Origin: Schaalia cardiffensis
GTDB taxonomy: Bacteria; Actinomycetota; Actinomycetes; Actinomycetales; Actinomycetaceae
Assembly (NCBI RefSeq): GCF_016405145.1
Contig: NZ_JAEKIA010000016.1
Span: 1 to 40,890 of the forward strand
Reading direction: 5' to 3'
DNA length: 40,890 bases
Part shown: positions 8,901 through 17,376 of the stretch, in pieces
Position numbering within the stretch: position 1 is the stretch's first letter
Layout of the letters: each line of letters starts with the position of its first letter
Program-made: the position numbers and the translations under genes
The notes under the pieces: model-generated
Told to the model about the DNA's origin: nothing
What the model saw: the letters and a program-made list of their open reading frames with translations, nothing else
Database searches by the model: none

Positions 8901-9652
8901 ACACCCGCACCTGGTGGGCGACGAGTCGAAGAGTCCTCGCGCAACTGCTCGCCGATAAGCGCACCATCGGCCTCATGATGGCGGCTCCGCCCCTCCTTTT
9001 GACCCTGCTCTACTACATGTACAGCGAAGTGCCGCTCATTCCCGGTTCGCAAAGCTTTTTCTCAGGGATTGCACTCACGATGTTCGCCGTCCTTCCCATG
9101 TTCTTCATGTTCCTCATCACCTCGATCACCATGCAGCGTGAAAGGGCGAGCGGAACACTCGAACGCCTGTGGACGACGAATCTTCACCGCGCGGACCTCC
9201 TCTTCGGATATTCGAGTGCCTTCGTCGTCGTGGCAGTGATCCAAGCGGCGATCCTATGCACAGTCGGCTACTGCTTCCTCGGAGTGCAAACGCAGGGCAA
9301 TCCCGGATGGGTTGTCCTCAACGCTGCGGCATGCGCCGTCGTCGGCGTATCTCTCGGACTCATGACCAGCGCATTTGCCCGCTCGGAGTTCCAGGCCGTT
9401 CAATTCATGCCCATCGTCGTGTTGCCACAGGTGTTCCTGTGCGGGCTCCTCGTGCCCCTGGAACACCTGCCGAGAATCCTTGAACGGATCGCCCTGCTCC
9501 TCCCCCTCACCTACGGGGTCAAAGCCATCGAGTCGGTGAAAACCCAGACGGAAGTCTCTTCCGACTACTGGGGGCCTCTCGCGATCGTCCTCGCCTGGGG
9601 AATCGGCTCACTCATCCTCGCCGCCCTCACCATGCCAAGGACAAGCGCATGA
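8897..9652 (+). CDS. ABC-2-type exporter, membrane subunit
   Basis: The 251-residue protein has about six hydrophobic helices in the arrangement of ABC-2 membrane proteins. It begins with a short cytoplasmic tail, has a first helix near MMAAPPLLLTLLYYMY, and carries the family-type ERASGTLERLWTT connector after the second helix. The conserved GLLVPLEHLPRILERI segment precedes the last helices. It pairs with the upstream ATPase to form an exporter in the cytoplasmic membrane. Its ATG overlaps the upstream stop and its stop overlaps the TetR start, both as ATGA, so translation of all three genes is coupled. Confidence 0.9.
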   Translation: MNTRTWWATSRRVLAQLLADKRTIGLMMAAPPLLLTLLYYMYSEVPLIPGSQSFFSGIALTMFAVLPMFFMFLITSITMQRERASGTLERLWTTNLHRADLLFGYSSAFVVVAVIQAAILCTVGYCFLGVQTQGNPGWVVLNAAACAVVGVSLGLMTSAFARSEFQAVQFMPIVVLPQVFLCGLLVPLEHLPRILERIALLLPLTYGVKAIESVKTQTEVSSDYWGPLAIVLAWGIGSLILAALTMPRTSA

Positions 9653-10242
9653 AAAGAAGCAAAGGCGAGGCCACGCGCGAAAGAATCCTCAACACCGCCC
9701 AGGCCGTTTTCGCTCAACTTGGCTACACCCAGGCCTCAGTTCGCCAGATCGCAGCTGCAGCAGGAGTCGACCAGTCCCTCGTCCACCATTACTTCGGGAC
9801 GAAGAAAGCCCTCTACCTCGAGGCGACCCGCATCCCCTTCGACCCCGAAGATGTGGCGGCCGAGGCGATGGGCCGAGCGGACGAAGAACTGGGGGAGGCC
9901 ATCATCGAGACGATCATCCGCCTCATGAACTCTCCGGCGGGCATCGCCCATCGCGCGCTCATCCGCTCGATGCTCGCTCCGAAGCGCGAGCTCGGCGCGC
10001 TGAGGGACTACCTTGTCGAGTTCGTTCTCACAACCGTTGCCAAGCGCATCGGGGGTGATGAGAAGCAGGCCCGCCTGCGCGCCGGGATCATCGGCTCACA
10101 AGTCGGCGGTCTCATCATGGCCCGCTACATTGTGGGGATCGAGGTGATCGCAGCCCTGAGCGATGATGAAGTCATCGCGATCTACGGGCCGATCCTTCAA
10201 CGCCTCATCGAGATGCCGCTCGAGACGGGGACTGCACAGTAG
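9649..10242 (+). CDS. TetR-family repressor of the exporter operon
   Basis: The 197-residue protein has a standard TetR N-terminal DNA-binding domain: TRERILNTAQAVFAQLGY, then the helix-turn-helix in ASVRQIAAAAGVDQSLVHHYF, then GTKKALYLEA. The C-terminal ligand-binding domain ends in an all-helical region. It is the third gene of the operon and starts inside the permease stop. The two TTCATC-N4-GATGAA palindromes at the operon promoter are its probable binding sites. The inducing ligand is unknown and is probably an exporter substrate. Confidence 0.9.
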   Translation: MKRSKGEATRERILNTAQAVFAQLGYTQASVRQIAAAAGVDQSLVHHYFGTKKALYLEATRIPFDPEDVAAEAMGRADEELGEAIIETIIRLMNSPAGIAHRALIRSMLAPKRELGALRDYLVEFVLTTVAKRIGGDEKQARLRAGIIGSQVGGLIMARYIVGIEVIAALSDDEVIAIYGPILQRLIEMPLETGTAQ

Positions 10243-10333
10243 AGGAATGCGCCGTAGAGGCTGCTCTCTTCCCAGGGGCTGATCTTCCCCCCGTCTCCTG
10301 AGAGGAATATGTCGGGCCCTCGTCCTAGTCCGC

Positions 10334-10414
10334 AATCCTTGCGACAGTGGGAAGAACCCGTGAGCAGCACAACCCCGCATCGACCCTAATCCTTGAGGCG
10401 GCGGGAAGAACTCG
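10334..10414. repeat. Imperfect direct repeat upstream of phoH
   Basis: The 27-base segments at 10334-10360 and 10388-10414 share AATCCTTG, GGGAAGAAC and most bases between (about 21 of 27 identical). They lie in the phoH leader and have no evident function. Confidence 0.5.
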
Positions 10415-10547
10415 AAACGGGAAAGAAGGAGAAGGTGAAGAAGCGGGGGAGGAAGCGGTGAAGGCAGGGCAAGAGACGAAGCTGAGGGAGACCCGAAGCC
10501 CCTCGCTGCGTAGACTGAGGGGGAGTACTCGAGACTTCGGAGGGCCA

Positions 10548-11597
10548 GTGACCGATCAAGACGCGCCGCGCGACATCGCGACGACACGCCACATCACGAT
10601 CCCGGCCGACCTCGATCCGCTTCTTCTGCTGGGAACCGCCGACCAGGTCCTGCGCTCCCTCGAACGAGGCTTCCCAAGAGTCTCCTTTCACGTCATCGGA
10701 CGAGACATCGCGATCAGCGGCCTCGCATCCGACGCAGGAGTCGCCGCTGAACTCGTCGAAGAACTCATCGCCCTGGCCCGCACAGACCATCCTTTGGAAG
10801 CCCCGGCCGTTGACCGGGCGATCTCCCTTCTCGGACAGACGGGACTGAGGGCCTCCCCGAAAGAAGAGATCCTGTCCGTTCGGGGCCGTTCGATCTGCCC
10901 GAAATCTGAAGGACAACGCGCCTACGTCGAAGCGATTGATCGATCAACTATTGTCTTCGGGATCGGCCCAGCCGGAACGGGGAAGACCTACTTGGCAATG
11001 GCTCAGGCGGTCCAGCGTCTCCTCTCCGGTGAAGTCAAACGCATCGTCTTAACCCGTCCAGCGGTCGAGGCGGGCGAAAACCTCGGCTTCCTGCCCGGAT
11101 CCTTGACCGACAAGATCGACCCCTACCTGCGGCCCCTCTACGACGCCCTGCAGGACATGCTTGACCCTGAAGTCCTCCCCAAACTCATGGCCGCGGGAAC
11201 GATCGAGGTCGCCCCACTTGCCTACATGCGCGGACGCACCCTCAACGACTCCTTCATCATTCTCGACGAAGCGCAGAACACCACAGCGAATCAGATGAAG
11301 ATGTTCCTCACCCGAATGGGCTTCAACTCGCAGATCGTCGTCACAGGCGACGCCTCGCAGGTCGACCTCCCGGGCTCGGGACGCTCAGGCCTAGCCGCCA
11401 TTGAGAAGATCCTCCACGGGATCGAGGGCATTGAGTTCTGCCGACTCACCAGCGCGGATGTCGTCCGCCATGAGCTCGTGGGCGAGATCATTGACGCCTA
11501 CGGCCGCTGGGAGGACCGTATGGAGGAGAAACGGGCCCTGACTTCCCGCTCCCGAACACTTCGCCGCACGGATCGCCACCAAGGGGGACAAGGATGA
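10548..11597 (+). CDS. phoH: PhoH-like ATPase
   Basis: The 349-residue product is a PhoH-family P-loop ATPase, usually found beside ybeY and proposed to act in RNA metabolism. It has Walker A GPAGTGKT (140-147), LTRPAVEAGE, the Walker B/DEAQ motif IILDEAQNTT and VVTGDASQVDLP. The N-terminal ~110 residues match the extra domain of the long PhoH form. I chose the GTG at 10548 because CGGAGGG lies just upstream. The frame continues 67 codons further upstream, but that part is low-complexity and charged and lacks family resemblance. The stop overlaps the ybeY start (ATGA). Confidence 0.92.
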   Translation: MTDQDAPRDIATTRHITIPADLDPLLLLGTADQVLRSLERGFPRVSFHVIGRDIAISGLASDAGVAAELVEELIALARTDHPLEAPAVDRAISLLGQTGLRASPKEEILSVRGRSICPKSEGQRAYVEAIDRSTIVFGIGPAGTGKTYLAMAQAVQRLLSGEVKRIVLTRPAVEAGENLGFLPGSLTDKIDPYLRPLYDALQDMLDPEVLPKLMAAGTIEVAPLAYMRGRTLNDSFIILDEAQNTTANQMKMFLTRMGFNSQIVVTGDASQVDLPGSGRSGLAAIEKILHGIEGIEFCRLTSADVVRHELVGEIIDAYGRWEDRMEEKRALTSRSRTLRRTDRHQGGQG

Positions 11598-12043
11598 CCG
11601 AGGTCATCAACGAAACCGACTACGAGATCGACGGAGCCGAATTCGCGGCCCTCGCCGACCACGTCCTCACGAGCATGCACGTCGCCACGGACGCCGAACT
11701 GAACATCCTCTTCATCGACCCGAAACCGATGGAAGACCTCCACATCCGTTGGCTCGACCTTCCCGGACCGACCGATGTCATGAGTTTCCCCATGGACGAG
11801 CTGCGCCCCGGGACCGCCGATCGTCCCACCCCGACGGGCACACTTGGGGACATCTGCATCTGCCCGCAGGTCGCCGAGCAGCAGGCCAAGGACGCGGGGC
11901 ACACGACCGTGGAGGAGATGCTCATGCTCGCCACCCACGGGATGCTCCACCTCCTCGGCTACGACCACGCCGAAGAAGATGAGAAGAAGGAGATGTTCGC
12001 CCTGCAGCGCACCCTCCTCCTCACCTTCCTCGCGACCCGATGA
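11594..12043 (+). CDS. ybeY: Endoribonuclease YbeY
   Basis: This zinc-dependent ribonuclease acts in 16S rRNA 3'-end maturation and ribosome quality control. The 149-residue product carries the diagnostic metal-binding motif HGMLHLLGYDH (H115, H119, H125), preceded by the family motifs TDVMSFP and LGDICIC. It is of normal length. It overlaps phoH and the next gene by 4 bases each (ATGA), in the order phoH-ybeY-CBS protein-era that is conserved in many actinobacteria. Confidence 0.95.
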   Translation: MTEVINETDYEIDGAEFAALADHVLTSMHVATDAELNILFIDPKPMEDLHIRWLDLPGPTDVMSFPMDELRPGTADRPTPTGTLGDICICPQVAEQQAKDAGHTTVEEMLMLATHGMLHLLGYDHAEEDEKKEMFALQRTLLLTFLATR

Positions 12044-13359
12044 CCAGCCCCTGGGGGGAGGGGATCCCCGTCGGCGCTCTCCTCGCCATCGGCGTCGCCG
12101 CAGCAGCCATCGCCTCAACCCTCCAAGCGCTCGATGTTGCCTTCCAGCGACTCTCCTTCGCGACCGTCGAGGACCTCGTCGAAGATGAGGCCCACCATGC
12201 GCCCCTCCTTTCTGCCCTCATTGAGCAAAGGACGAGGACGACCCTCGTCGTGCGAGGCTTTCGCACCTTCTGGCAGGTCGTCTTCTCCGTCTCCCTCACT
12301 CTTGCGCTCGCAGGACTCGGCCTATCCTGGTGGGCGACGGGACTCCTTGCCCTCTCGTTCATCACCTTCTTGCATTTCGTGTTCATCTCCCTCTTGCCGA
12401 GCCGGTGGGGGGCTCGCAAGCCGGAGAGAATTGCACTTCGCGGAGCGCCCCTTGCAACACATCTCGTGAACACGACCCGCGTCCTCGACCCCCTTGTGCG
12501 TACGCTTCGCGGCAAACTGCCTCAGGCGGCTCAAACCGAAGCTGAAGCGCGCGCCGCAATGGCGAATGACCTTCGTGAAATGGTCGATCAGGTCGGCGAG
12601 ACTGAGGGCTTCGAGGCGGAGGACAGGCAGATGCTGCGCTCCGTCCTCGACCTCGGGCACACCCTGGTGCGCGAGGTCATGGTTCCACGAACCGAAATGG
12701 TCACCGCTCCCGCGAGCCTTTCGGCCCGCAAGGCCCTGCGTCTTTTTGTGCGCTCGGGCTTTTCCCGCATTCCCGTCGAAGGCGATGATGTTGACGACAT
12801 TCGCGGCATCCTCTATTTCAAGGATGTTGTTCAGCGTCTCGAGACTTATGGCGCGGATCTTGATCAGAACGCCGAACAGATGATGCGCCCCGTCGAGTTC
12901 ACCGTCGAGATGAAGCCCGCGGATGATCTGCTGCGTCTCATGCAGGCTGAGCACTTCCACATGGCGATCGTCATTGACGAGTACGGCGGCGTCGCCGGCC
13001 TCGTGACCTTGGAGGATCTCATTGAAGAGGTCGTCGGTGAACTCACCGATGAGCACGATCGAGTGATCCTCGAACCCGAGGATCTTGGAGATGGGCTGTG
13101 GCGGGTGCCGACGCGTTTTCCGATCTCCGAGCTCGGCGAACTCCTGGGGATGGAGCTCGAGGACGAGGACGTCGACTCGGTTGGTGGCCTGCTTGCCAAA
13201 GCCATTGGACGAGTCCCCCTTCCCGGAGCGATCGGCACCATCGGGGGAGTGAAGCTCAAGGCGGAAGAAGCGAGGGGGCGGCGCCGCCAGGTCGGCACGA
13301 TTCTCGCCGAGCGCAGTGAAAGCGATAATGAAGACCCTGGAACCGGTAGTGAGGACTGA
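12040..13359 (+). CDS. CNNM/CorC-type membrane protein with paired CBS domains
   Basis: The 439-residue protein combines an N-terminal DUF21/CNNM-type membrane domain (hydrophobic helices near 10-30, 75-95 and 97-115) with a tandem CBS pair (about 190-320, including VREVMVPRTEMVTA and FHMAIVIDEYGGVAGLVTLEDLIEEVVGE split over the two repeats). A C-terminal CorC/HlyC-type transporter-associated domain follows (about 345-420). Relatives are linked to magnesium or cobalt efflux or called haemolysin-like; the function here is inferred from family only. The gene overlaps ybeY by 4 bases and ends 4 bases before era. Confidence 0.9.
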   Translation: MTSPWGEGIPVGALLAIGVAAAAIASTLQALDVAFQRLSFATVEDLVEDEAHHAPLLSALIEQRTRTTLVVRGFRTFWQVVFSVSLTLALAGLGLSWWATGLLALSFITFLHFVFISLLPSRWGARKPERIALRGAPLATHLVNTTRVLDPLVRTLRGKLPQAAQTEAEARAAMANDLREMVDQVGETEGFEAEDRQMLRSVLDLGHTLVREVMVPRTEMVTAPASLSARKALRLFVRSGFSRIPVEGDDVDDIRGILYFKDVVQRLETYGADLDQNAEQMMRPVEFTVEMKPADDLLRLMQAEHFHMAIVIDEYGGVAGLVTLEDLIEEVVGELTDEHDRVILEPEDLGDGLWRVPTRFPISELGELLGMELEDEDVDSVGGLLAKAIGRVPLPGAIGTIGGVKLKAEEARGRRRQVGTILAERSESDNEDPGTGSED

Positions 13360-13363
13360 AGAC

Positions 13364-14653
13364 ATGCGATTCCCCAGTGACGACGAGCTCATGGCGGTAC
13401 CGAACGCCTTCGAAGGCATCGAGTTCGACGAAGAGACGCTTTCACGCCTTGAAGCCGGTGAAGATGTGGAGGCAGTGGCCTCCGTTTCGAGCGAAGAGAA
13501 GACCGCTAGCACACTCGAGGAGCAGCCCGCCGACGGGAGCACTGACGAGGGCTTTTCCGACAGCGATGACGAGGCCGCCGACGAGGGTGCTTTCGTGGAC
13601 GATGACGAGGACGCCGCCGCCGAGGCCTCCGACTGGGATGAAGACTGGGAGGATGCCGACCCGGATGAGGTTTTCGCCCGTCTTGAAGATCTGAAAGGCC
13701 TGCGCGAGGACGCCAACGCGGGCGAGGGCCTCATGATGCCCGAATATCCCGAAGGCTTTCGCGCGGGATTCGTGTCGATCGTCGGGCGCCCGAATGTCGG
13801 CAAATCAACCCTGACGAACGCCCTGGTCGGCCAGAAGATCGCGATCACCTCGGGTCGACCGGAAACGACGCGGCACAATATTCGCGGCATCGTCCACAAG
13901 GAGAACTCGCAGATCGTCCTCGTCGACACCCCCGGATACCACCGGCCCCGGACCCTGCTGGGTAAGCGCCTCAACGACATGGTGCGCGAGGCCCTCGCCG
14001 AAGTGGATTGCGTGGTCTTCTGCCTTCCCGCGGATCAGCGCATTGGGCCGGGCGACCAGTTCATTGCCCGGGAACTGCGCGATGTGCGCCGCCCGATCAT
14101 CGCCGTCGCGACGAAGGCGGATCTTGTCAGCCGGGATCGTTTGATGAAGCACCTGCTCGCCATTGACGCCATGGGGGACTTCGCGGCGATCGTACCGGTG
14201 TCTGCACACACGGGCGAGGGAGTGGACATCCTTTCCGATGTGCTGAGCCAGAACGTTCCCCTCTCCCCGCCCCTCTACCCGGCCGGAGATATCACCGACG
14301 AATCCCGAGACACCCTGATCGCCGAGTTCATTCGCGAGGCCGCTCTTGAAGGGGTGCGTGACGAGCTTCCGCATTCTCTTGCCGTGCAGGTCGAGGAGAT
14401 CATTGAGCGCCCGCAGCGCGAGGGCGATACGCGCAAGCCCCTGGTCGATGTGCACGTCAATGTGTATGTGGAGCGCGACTCTCAAAAGGCCATCATTATT
14501 GGCAAGCGCGGTTCGCGTCTCAAAGAGATCGGCTCGCGTTCGCGTCCGCTCATTGAGGAGCTTTTGGATAAGAGGGTCTACTTGGATCTTCACGTGCGCA
14601 CGGCGAAGGACTGGCAGTCCGACCCGAAGATGCTCGGACGCCTCGGGTTCTAA
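13364..14653 (+). CDS. era: GTPase Era with long acidic N-terminal extension
   Basis: Era binds 16S rRNA and assists 30S ribosomal subunit assembly. Motifs present are G1 GRPNVGKST (141-149), G2 ETTRHNIRG, G3 DTPGYHRP, G4 TKAD and G5 VSAHTGEG, then the KH RNA-binding domain with IIGKRGSRLKEIG and the ending KDWQSDPKMLGRLGF. The ATG at 13364 has GAGGA 8 bases upstream. The product is 429 residues against about 300 for E. coli Era. The extra ~125 residues at the N-terminus are acidic and low in complexity (for example DEDAAAEASDWDEDWED). Such tails occur in some actinobacterial Era proteins, but their role is unknown to me. Era ends the phoH-ybeY-CBS run. Confidence 0.95.
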   Translation: MRFPSDDELMAVPNAFEGIEFDEETLSRLEAGEDVEAVASVSSEEKTASTLEEQPADGSTDEGFSDSDDEAADEGAFVDDDEDAAAEASDWDEDWEDADPDEVFARLEDLKGLREDANAGEGLMMPEYPEGFRAGFVSIVGRPNVGKSTLTNALVGQKIAITSGRPETTRHNIRGIVHKENSQIVLVDTPGYHRPRTLLGKRLNDMVREALAEVDCVVFCLPADQRIGPGDQFIARELRDVRRPIIAVATKADLVSRDRLMKHLLAIDAMGDFAAIVPVSAHTGEGVDILSDVLSQNVPLSPPLYPAGDITDESRDTLIAEFIREAALEGVRDELPHSLAVQVEEIIERPQREGDTRKPLVDVHVNVYVERDSQKAIIIGKRGSRLKEIGSRSRPLIEELLDKRVYLDLHVRTAKDWQSDPKMLGRLGF

Positions 14654-14752
14654 GGCTTTGATCCAGGTCCTGAATGCTAATGAGCCGGTGATGCCTTTGG
14701 CTCTGAGGGGAGCAAGACCTGAGGTTTTGAGCTGAAGAGGAGAGGATACCTG

Positions 14753-15064
14753 TTACCTTGTTGGTGGCTTCTGGTGGCAGGTATCGCGGGCTGGGCCACT
14801 TGCCGAGGGCATGGTGTTGTACCAGCGCACCACTTGGGCGGTTTGGACTTCAACTTCGTTCAACTGGGCCCAGGAGGCTCGTGTTACCGGTTCGCTCAGC
14901 CTTTGTACAAGGGAAGGTGTTGAGAGCCCAAGCTCCAGCGTTATCGCAAGAATTACCTGTGGAACCGAGGGAGGCAACTGCTTTCTCCTGCGCTCAAGCT
15001 GCACCGCAATGGATCGCTCGGTATTGCACACCCCGATCACAATGGTGAACGAGCCTTCGTGAGG
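14753..15064 (-). pseudogene. Decayed IS3-family transposase (orfB 3' part)
   Basis: Reading the minus strand across frames gives the end of an IS3-type integrase core: LVHHCDRGVQYRAIH (compare the usual HSDRGSQY), then SLGSTGNSCDNA (compare SVGDSYDNALAE), GNTSLLGPVE, and LNEVEVQTAQVVRWYNT (compare the WVDWFN region) before a PPEAT-like end. The pieces lie in different frames and are separated by stops, so the gene is dead. Sequence upstream of about 15064 on that strand no longer resembles a transposase. Confidence 0.75.
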
Positions 15065-16249
15065 GTCTGCCCCGTCTCGTCGACGCTCCCCAAGGGGGCT
15101 TATTTTCAACGCGTCTCAGACGAAGACAGGGGGGAAGACTGTCAGAACGGGGGGCTGCCAGCTCAAAATCCTCCTTTGACAACCACGTTGGTAAGCGAAA
15201 GCAACGTACACCCCAGAGGAGAGTGCGCACGTTGCTCATATCAGCCCGCCCACAATCGTCCCTCTGGGCAAATGCTGAAAAATTGATTGGTTGACCAGGC
15301 GCGTCGGACACGTGGTTCTCTAGTTGGGGACCGTGTCGTGCGAGGCGACCTCGTGTCGGCGACACCCCCTTAGTTCAATCTCCTGTCTGGCGCATGAGCC
15401 GACAAGGGGGTGCGTCGTGCAAGCGTGTCCCGCGTCTGATGTTGTGCTCCGATCTTGGGCCGGTTCAACACAATATGCCTCGTCTTGCGAAGTATCGAAA
15501 GCCTGGGGAGTTGTCCGCATATACGCGCTCAATCTCAAAGTTTTGAGGCAGTTCAATCACGCCTGTGGCGCGATTGACGGCGGGGCGCGTGAGACGAGCC
15601 CGCTTGGCAGATGGAGCAACTTGCATGCCAGCACGCGCCTCCACCCCATAGAATGGGCGCTGGCCCCGAAGAACAGGCTTGATTCACCGCTAATGAACCC
15701 ATCAATATCTTCTATCGGCCCCTGGCTCCGCCTGGGCAAAACTTCGCGCTTGCTTTGCGCAAGATCTCATTCGCTCCACACAAGCCCCGCGCGTTCTCCC
15801 GATTCGAACTCCACAGGTCCGCTGAGCATCAACACCCCTCGTCCTAGGTTGACCCCCTTTCGTCGATCTCGCTTCACACCCCCACACCCGCAATGCCCCC
15901 AGGAGGTGAACACCACACTCACCAGACGATCCGACGGATCGCACCTCTCGAATGCGCAGAATCGCGCCTAGCTTCCATCAACACCCCACACTCACACGCT
16001 CACGCACCCCCCAAGCGGATACTTCCTCTGGGGCATAACAGCGACTTCTCCCCAATCATCACTGCCTCAATCAAACCAGGAGCGCAATACCTCTGAGGCA
16101 GTGCCCTAGGCTTTCAAAACCTCACCAACGACATCACCCGCAGCCTCCTTGAAACAGGCGGGTTCAGACCTCACCTACACCCTTGACTGGGAAGAGTCGG
16201 ATAAGCCTTAGGCATGGTCAACATCCTTCGAAAAAACACGAAGTGCGCT
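15065..16249. other. Gene-free scar with no recognisable gene
   Basis: None of the open frames in this 1.2 kb has a ribosome binding site, coding-type composition or family resemblance. The plus strand from about 15830 to 16080 is unusually C-rich. A perfect 13-base palindrome, GTGTCGGCGACAC, lies at 15353-15365, and ACCCCCTT (15364-15371) is inverted as AAGGGGGT (15404-15411). I read the stretch as decayed mobile or foreign DNA. Confidence 0.6.
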
Positions 16250-16472
16250 CACATCAAGTGTCACCAAAACCTGCACCAGACCCCCGCCAAACAAGCAGCT
16301 TAGAACTTGACAGAGGAGATCGGGGTGTCCCCACACCAGATTCTGAAGGGCCCCATGTTGGGTGAACTGGTAGAATAACACGGGCTACACAGTGAGCTGG
16401 ACGACACAGCACACCCATCAAATGAGCACCACCCAGGAACAAAACCAGGACGATCCAACCACATCAAGTGTC
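16250..16472. repeat. 13-base direct repeat around the IS remnant
   Basis: CACATCAAGTGTC occurs at 16250-16262 and again at 16460-16472, on either side of the IS110-like 3' end. It could be a target duplication or a remnant repeat; 13 bases could also recur by chance. Confidence 0.5.
16272..16320 (+). mobile_element. 3'-end remnant of an IS110-like element (left flank of the island)
   Basis: CCGCCAAACAAGCAGC followed by a stop codon and AACTTGACAGAGGA-like sequence (16283-16320) matches 32097-32133, the end of the broken IS110-family transposase and its downstream end, with only a few differences. The encoded residues before the stop (TPAKQAA) correspond to KPAKQAA in the other copy. It has the same orientation as the copy at 31.2-32.1 kb. 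Confidence 0.65.
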
Positions 16473-16517
16473 CTAAGTGAGGGGGACAGTCTTCCTGCTT
16501 GTGGAATAAAGGGATCG

Positions 16518-17363
16518 TTACGCAGGCTCTTCGCTGTCTGGGACAATTGAGTTCTTTCGCGCATTCGAAATCGTCTTGATATTGATGCCTTGTGAGATCG
16601 ACTTGAGGTGTTTCTCTATCTCGGCAATATTCTTGCTGATTCGTGTGATCTGATCGGTTTTGAAGGGGCGTCGAATCTCTTCTGGCAGGCGGAGGTGAAA
16701 GACTTCCGAAAATGACCGATTGGCTGCCGGATCGGTGTATTCGATTGTGATCTCCCACTGATCCTGAATGGTTCCGTGGGAGGCTAACATTTGGCGAGCG
16801 TATCCTAGCATCCATTGGTGCTGAATGTTCGGTGCGAGCGTGTGGAAACGGATTTGCCCGTTGAAGTCAGCGTTAATCTTTTGTTGAGCCGGTTTCGCAT
16901 TCTGATTTTCGAAGAATCGATCATCGAGTTCGAAGGGTGGCGTCACGAACAGCCTGACATCATGAGCGGTGGAGGCTCCGATGTTCTTGATGATAATTCC
17001 GACATACGCCTCCGCGTCGCTATGAATCGAGCGGTATGTGATGAACTGGAGATCGAGATAGGCGATTACCTTAGGTCTCGTTGCCTCGATCATGCTCGAC
17101 TCGAGTAGCCGGTTCGACTCATCGACCTGCTTGAGTTGTTTCAATGTCAGAAGAAGGGCTCCGATCGCCGAGATGCCTAGAACCGCGGTCCATTCTTCAG
17201 GCGTCGGCATATTCGGGATTCGCCACCAGGTTCCGAAGAACTGCGCGCTTATCCACGTCGCGAAGAGGATGGCGAAAAGGACGAGGAGAGAAGACAGGAT
17301 GGTGTTGGTCAGTGGTGGGGTCCCTTTCGAATGAGTCTCCGTTTCAGGCGTGCTCTTTCTCAA
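16518..17363 (-). CDS. Two-helix membrane protein of unknown function, coupled to the C5 methyltransferase
   Basis: I place the start at the TTG at 17361-17363 because AAGGAG stands 6 bases upstream and the methyltransferase stop lies just before it; no in-frame ATG precedes the first membrane helix. The 281-residue product has two membrane segments (about 21-43 and 59-75), a short helical linker (LKQLKQVDESNRLLE) and a C-terminal domain of about 180 residues with beta-rich sequence (VGIIIKNIGASTAHDVRLF). It ends in a charged helix. GC content (about 50 percent) is clearly below the core genes. I recognise no family. Being second in the methyltransferase operon, it is a candidate membrane-anchored component or regulator of the island. 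Confidence 0.8.
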   Translation of the reverse strand: MRKSTPETETHSKGTPPLTNTILSSLLVLFAILFATWISAQFFGTWWRIPNMPTPEEWTAVLGISAIGALLLTLKQLKQVDESNRLLESSMIEATRPKVIAYLDLQFITYRSIHSDAEAYVGIIIKNIGASTAHDVRLFVTPPFELDDRFFENQNAKPAQQKINADFNGQIRFHTLAPNIQHQWMLGYARQMLASHGTIQDQWEITIEYTDPAANRSFSEVFHLRLPEEIRRPFKTDQITRISKNIAEIEKHLKSISQGINIKTISNARKNSIVPDSEEPA

Positions 17364-17376
17364 ACGAGTCTCCTTT

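Noticed and set aside
10347-10547. N-terminal extension of PhoH
   Set aside because: The 67 extra residues are low-complexity, while the GTG at 10548 has a good ribosome binding site and a family-like N-terminus.
12322-13980. A 552-codon minus-strand frame across the CBS gene and era
   Set aside because: It is antisense to two clear genes, Ser/Arg-rich and without motifs: a shadow of high-GC codon use.
15324-15971. A 215-codon plus-strand frame in the scar
   Set aside because: It has no start signal, is rich in Ser, Pro, Arg and His, and shows no family resemblance.
14654-16517. CRISPR array or RNA gene in the scar
   Set aside because: No regularly spaced repeats, cloverleaf or conserved RNA feature was seen.
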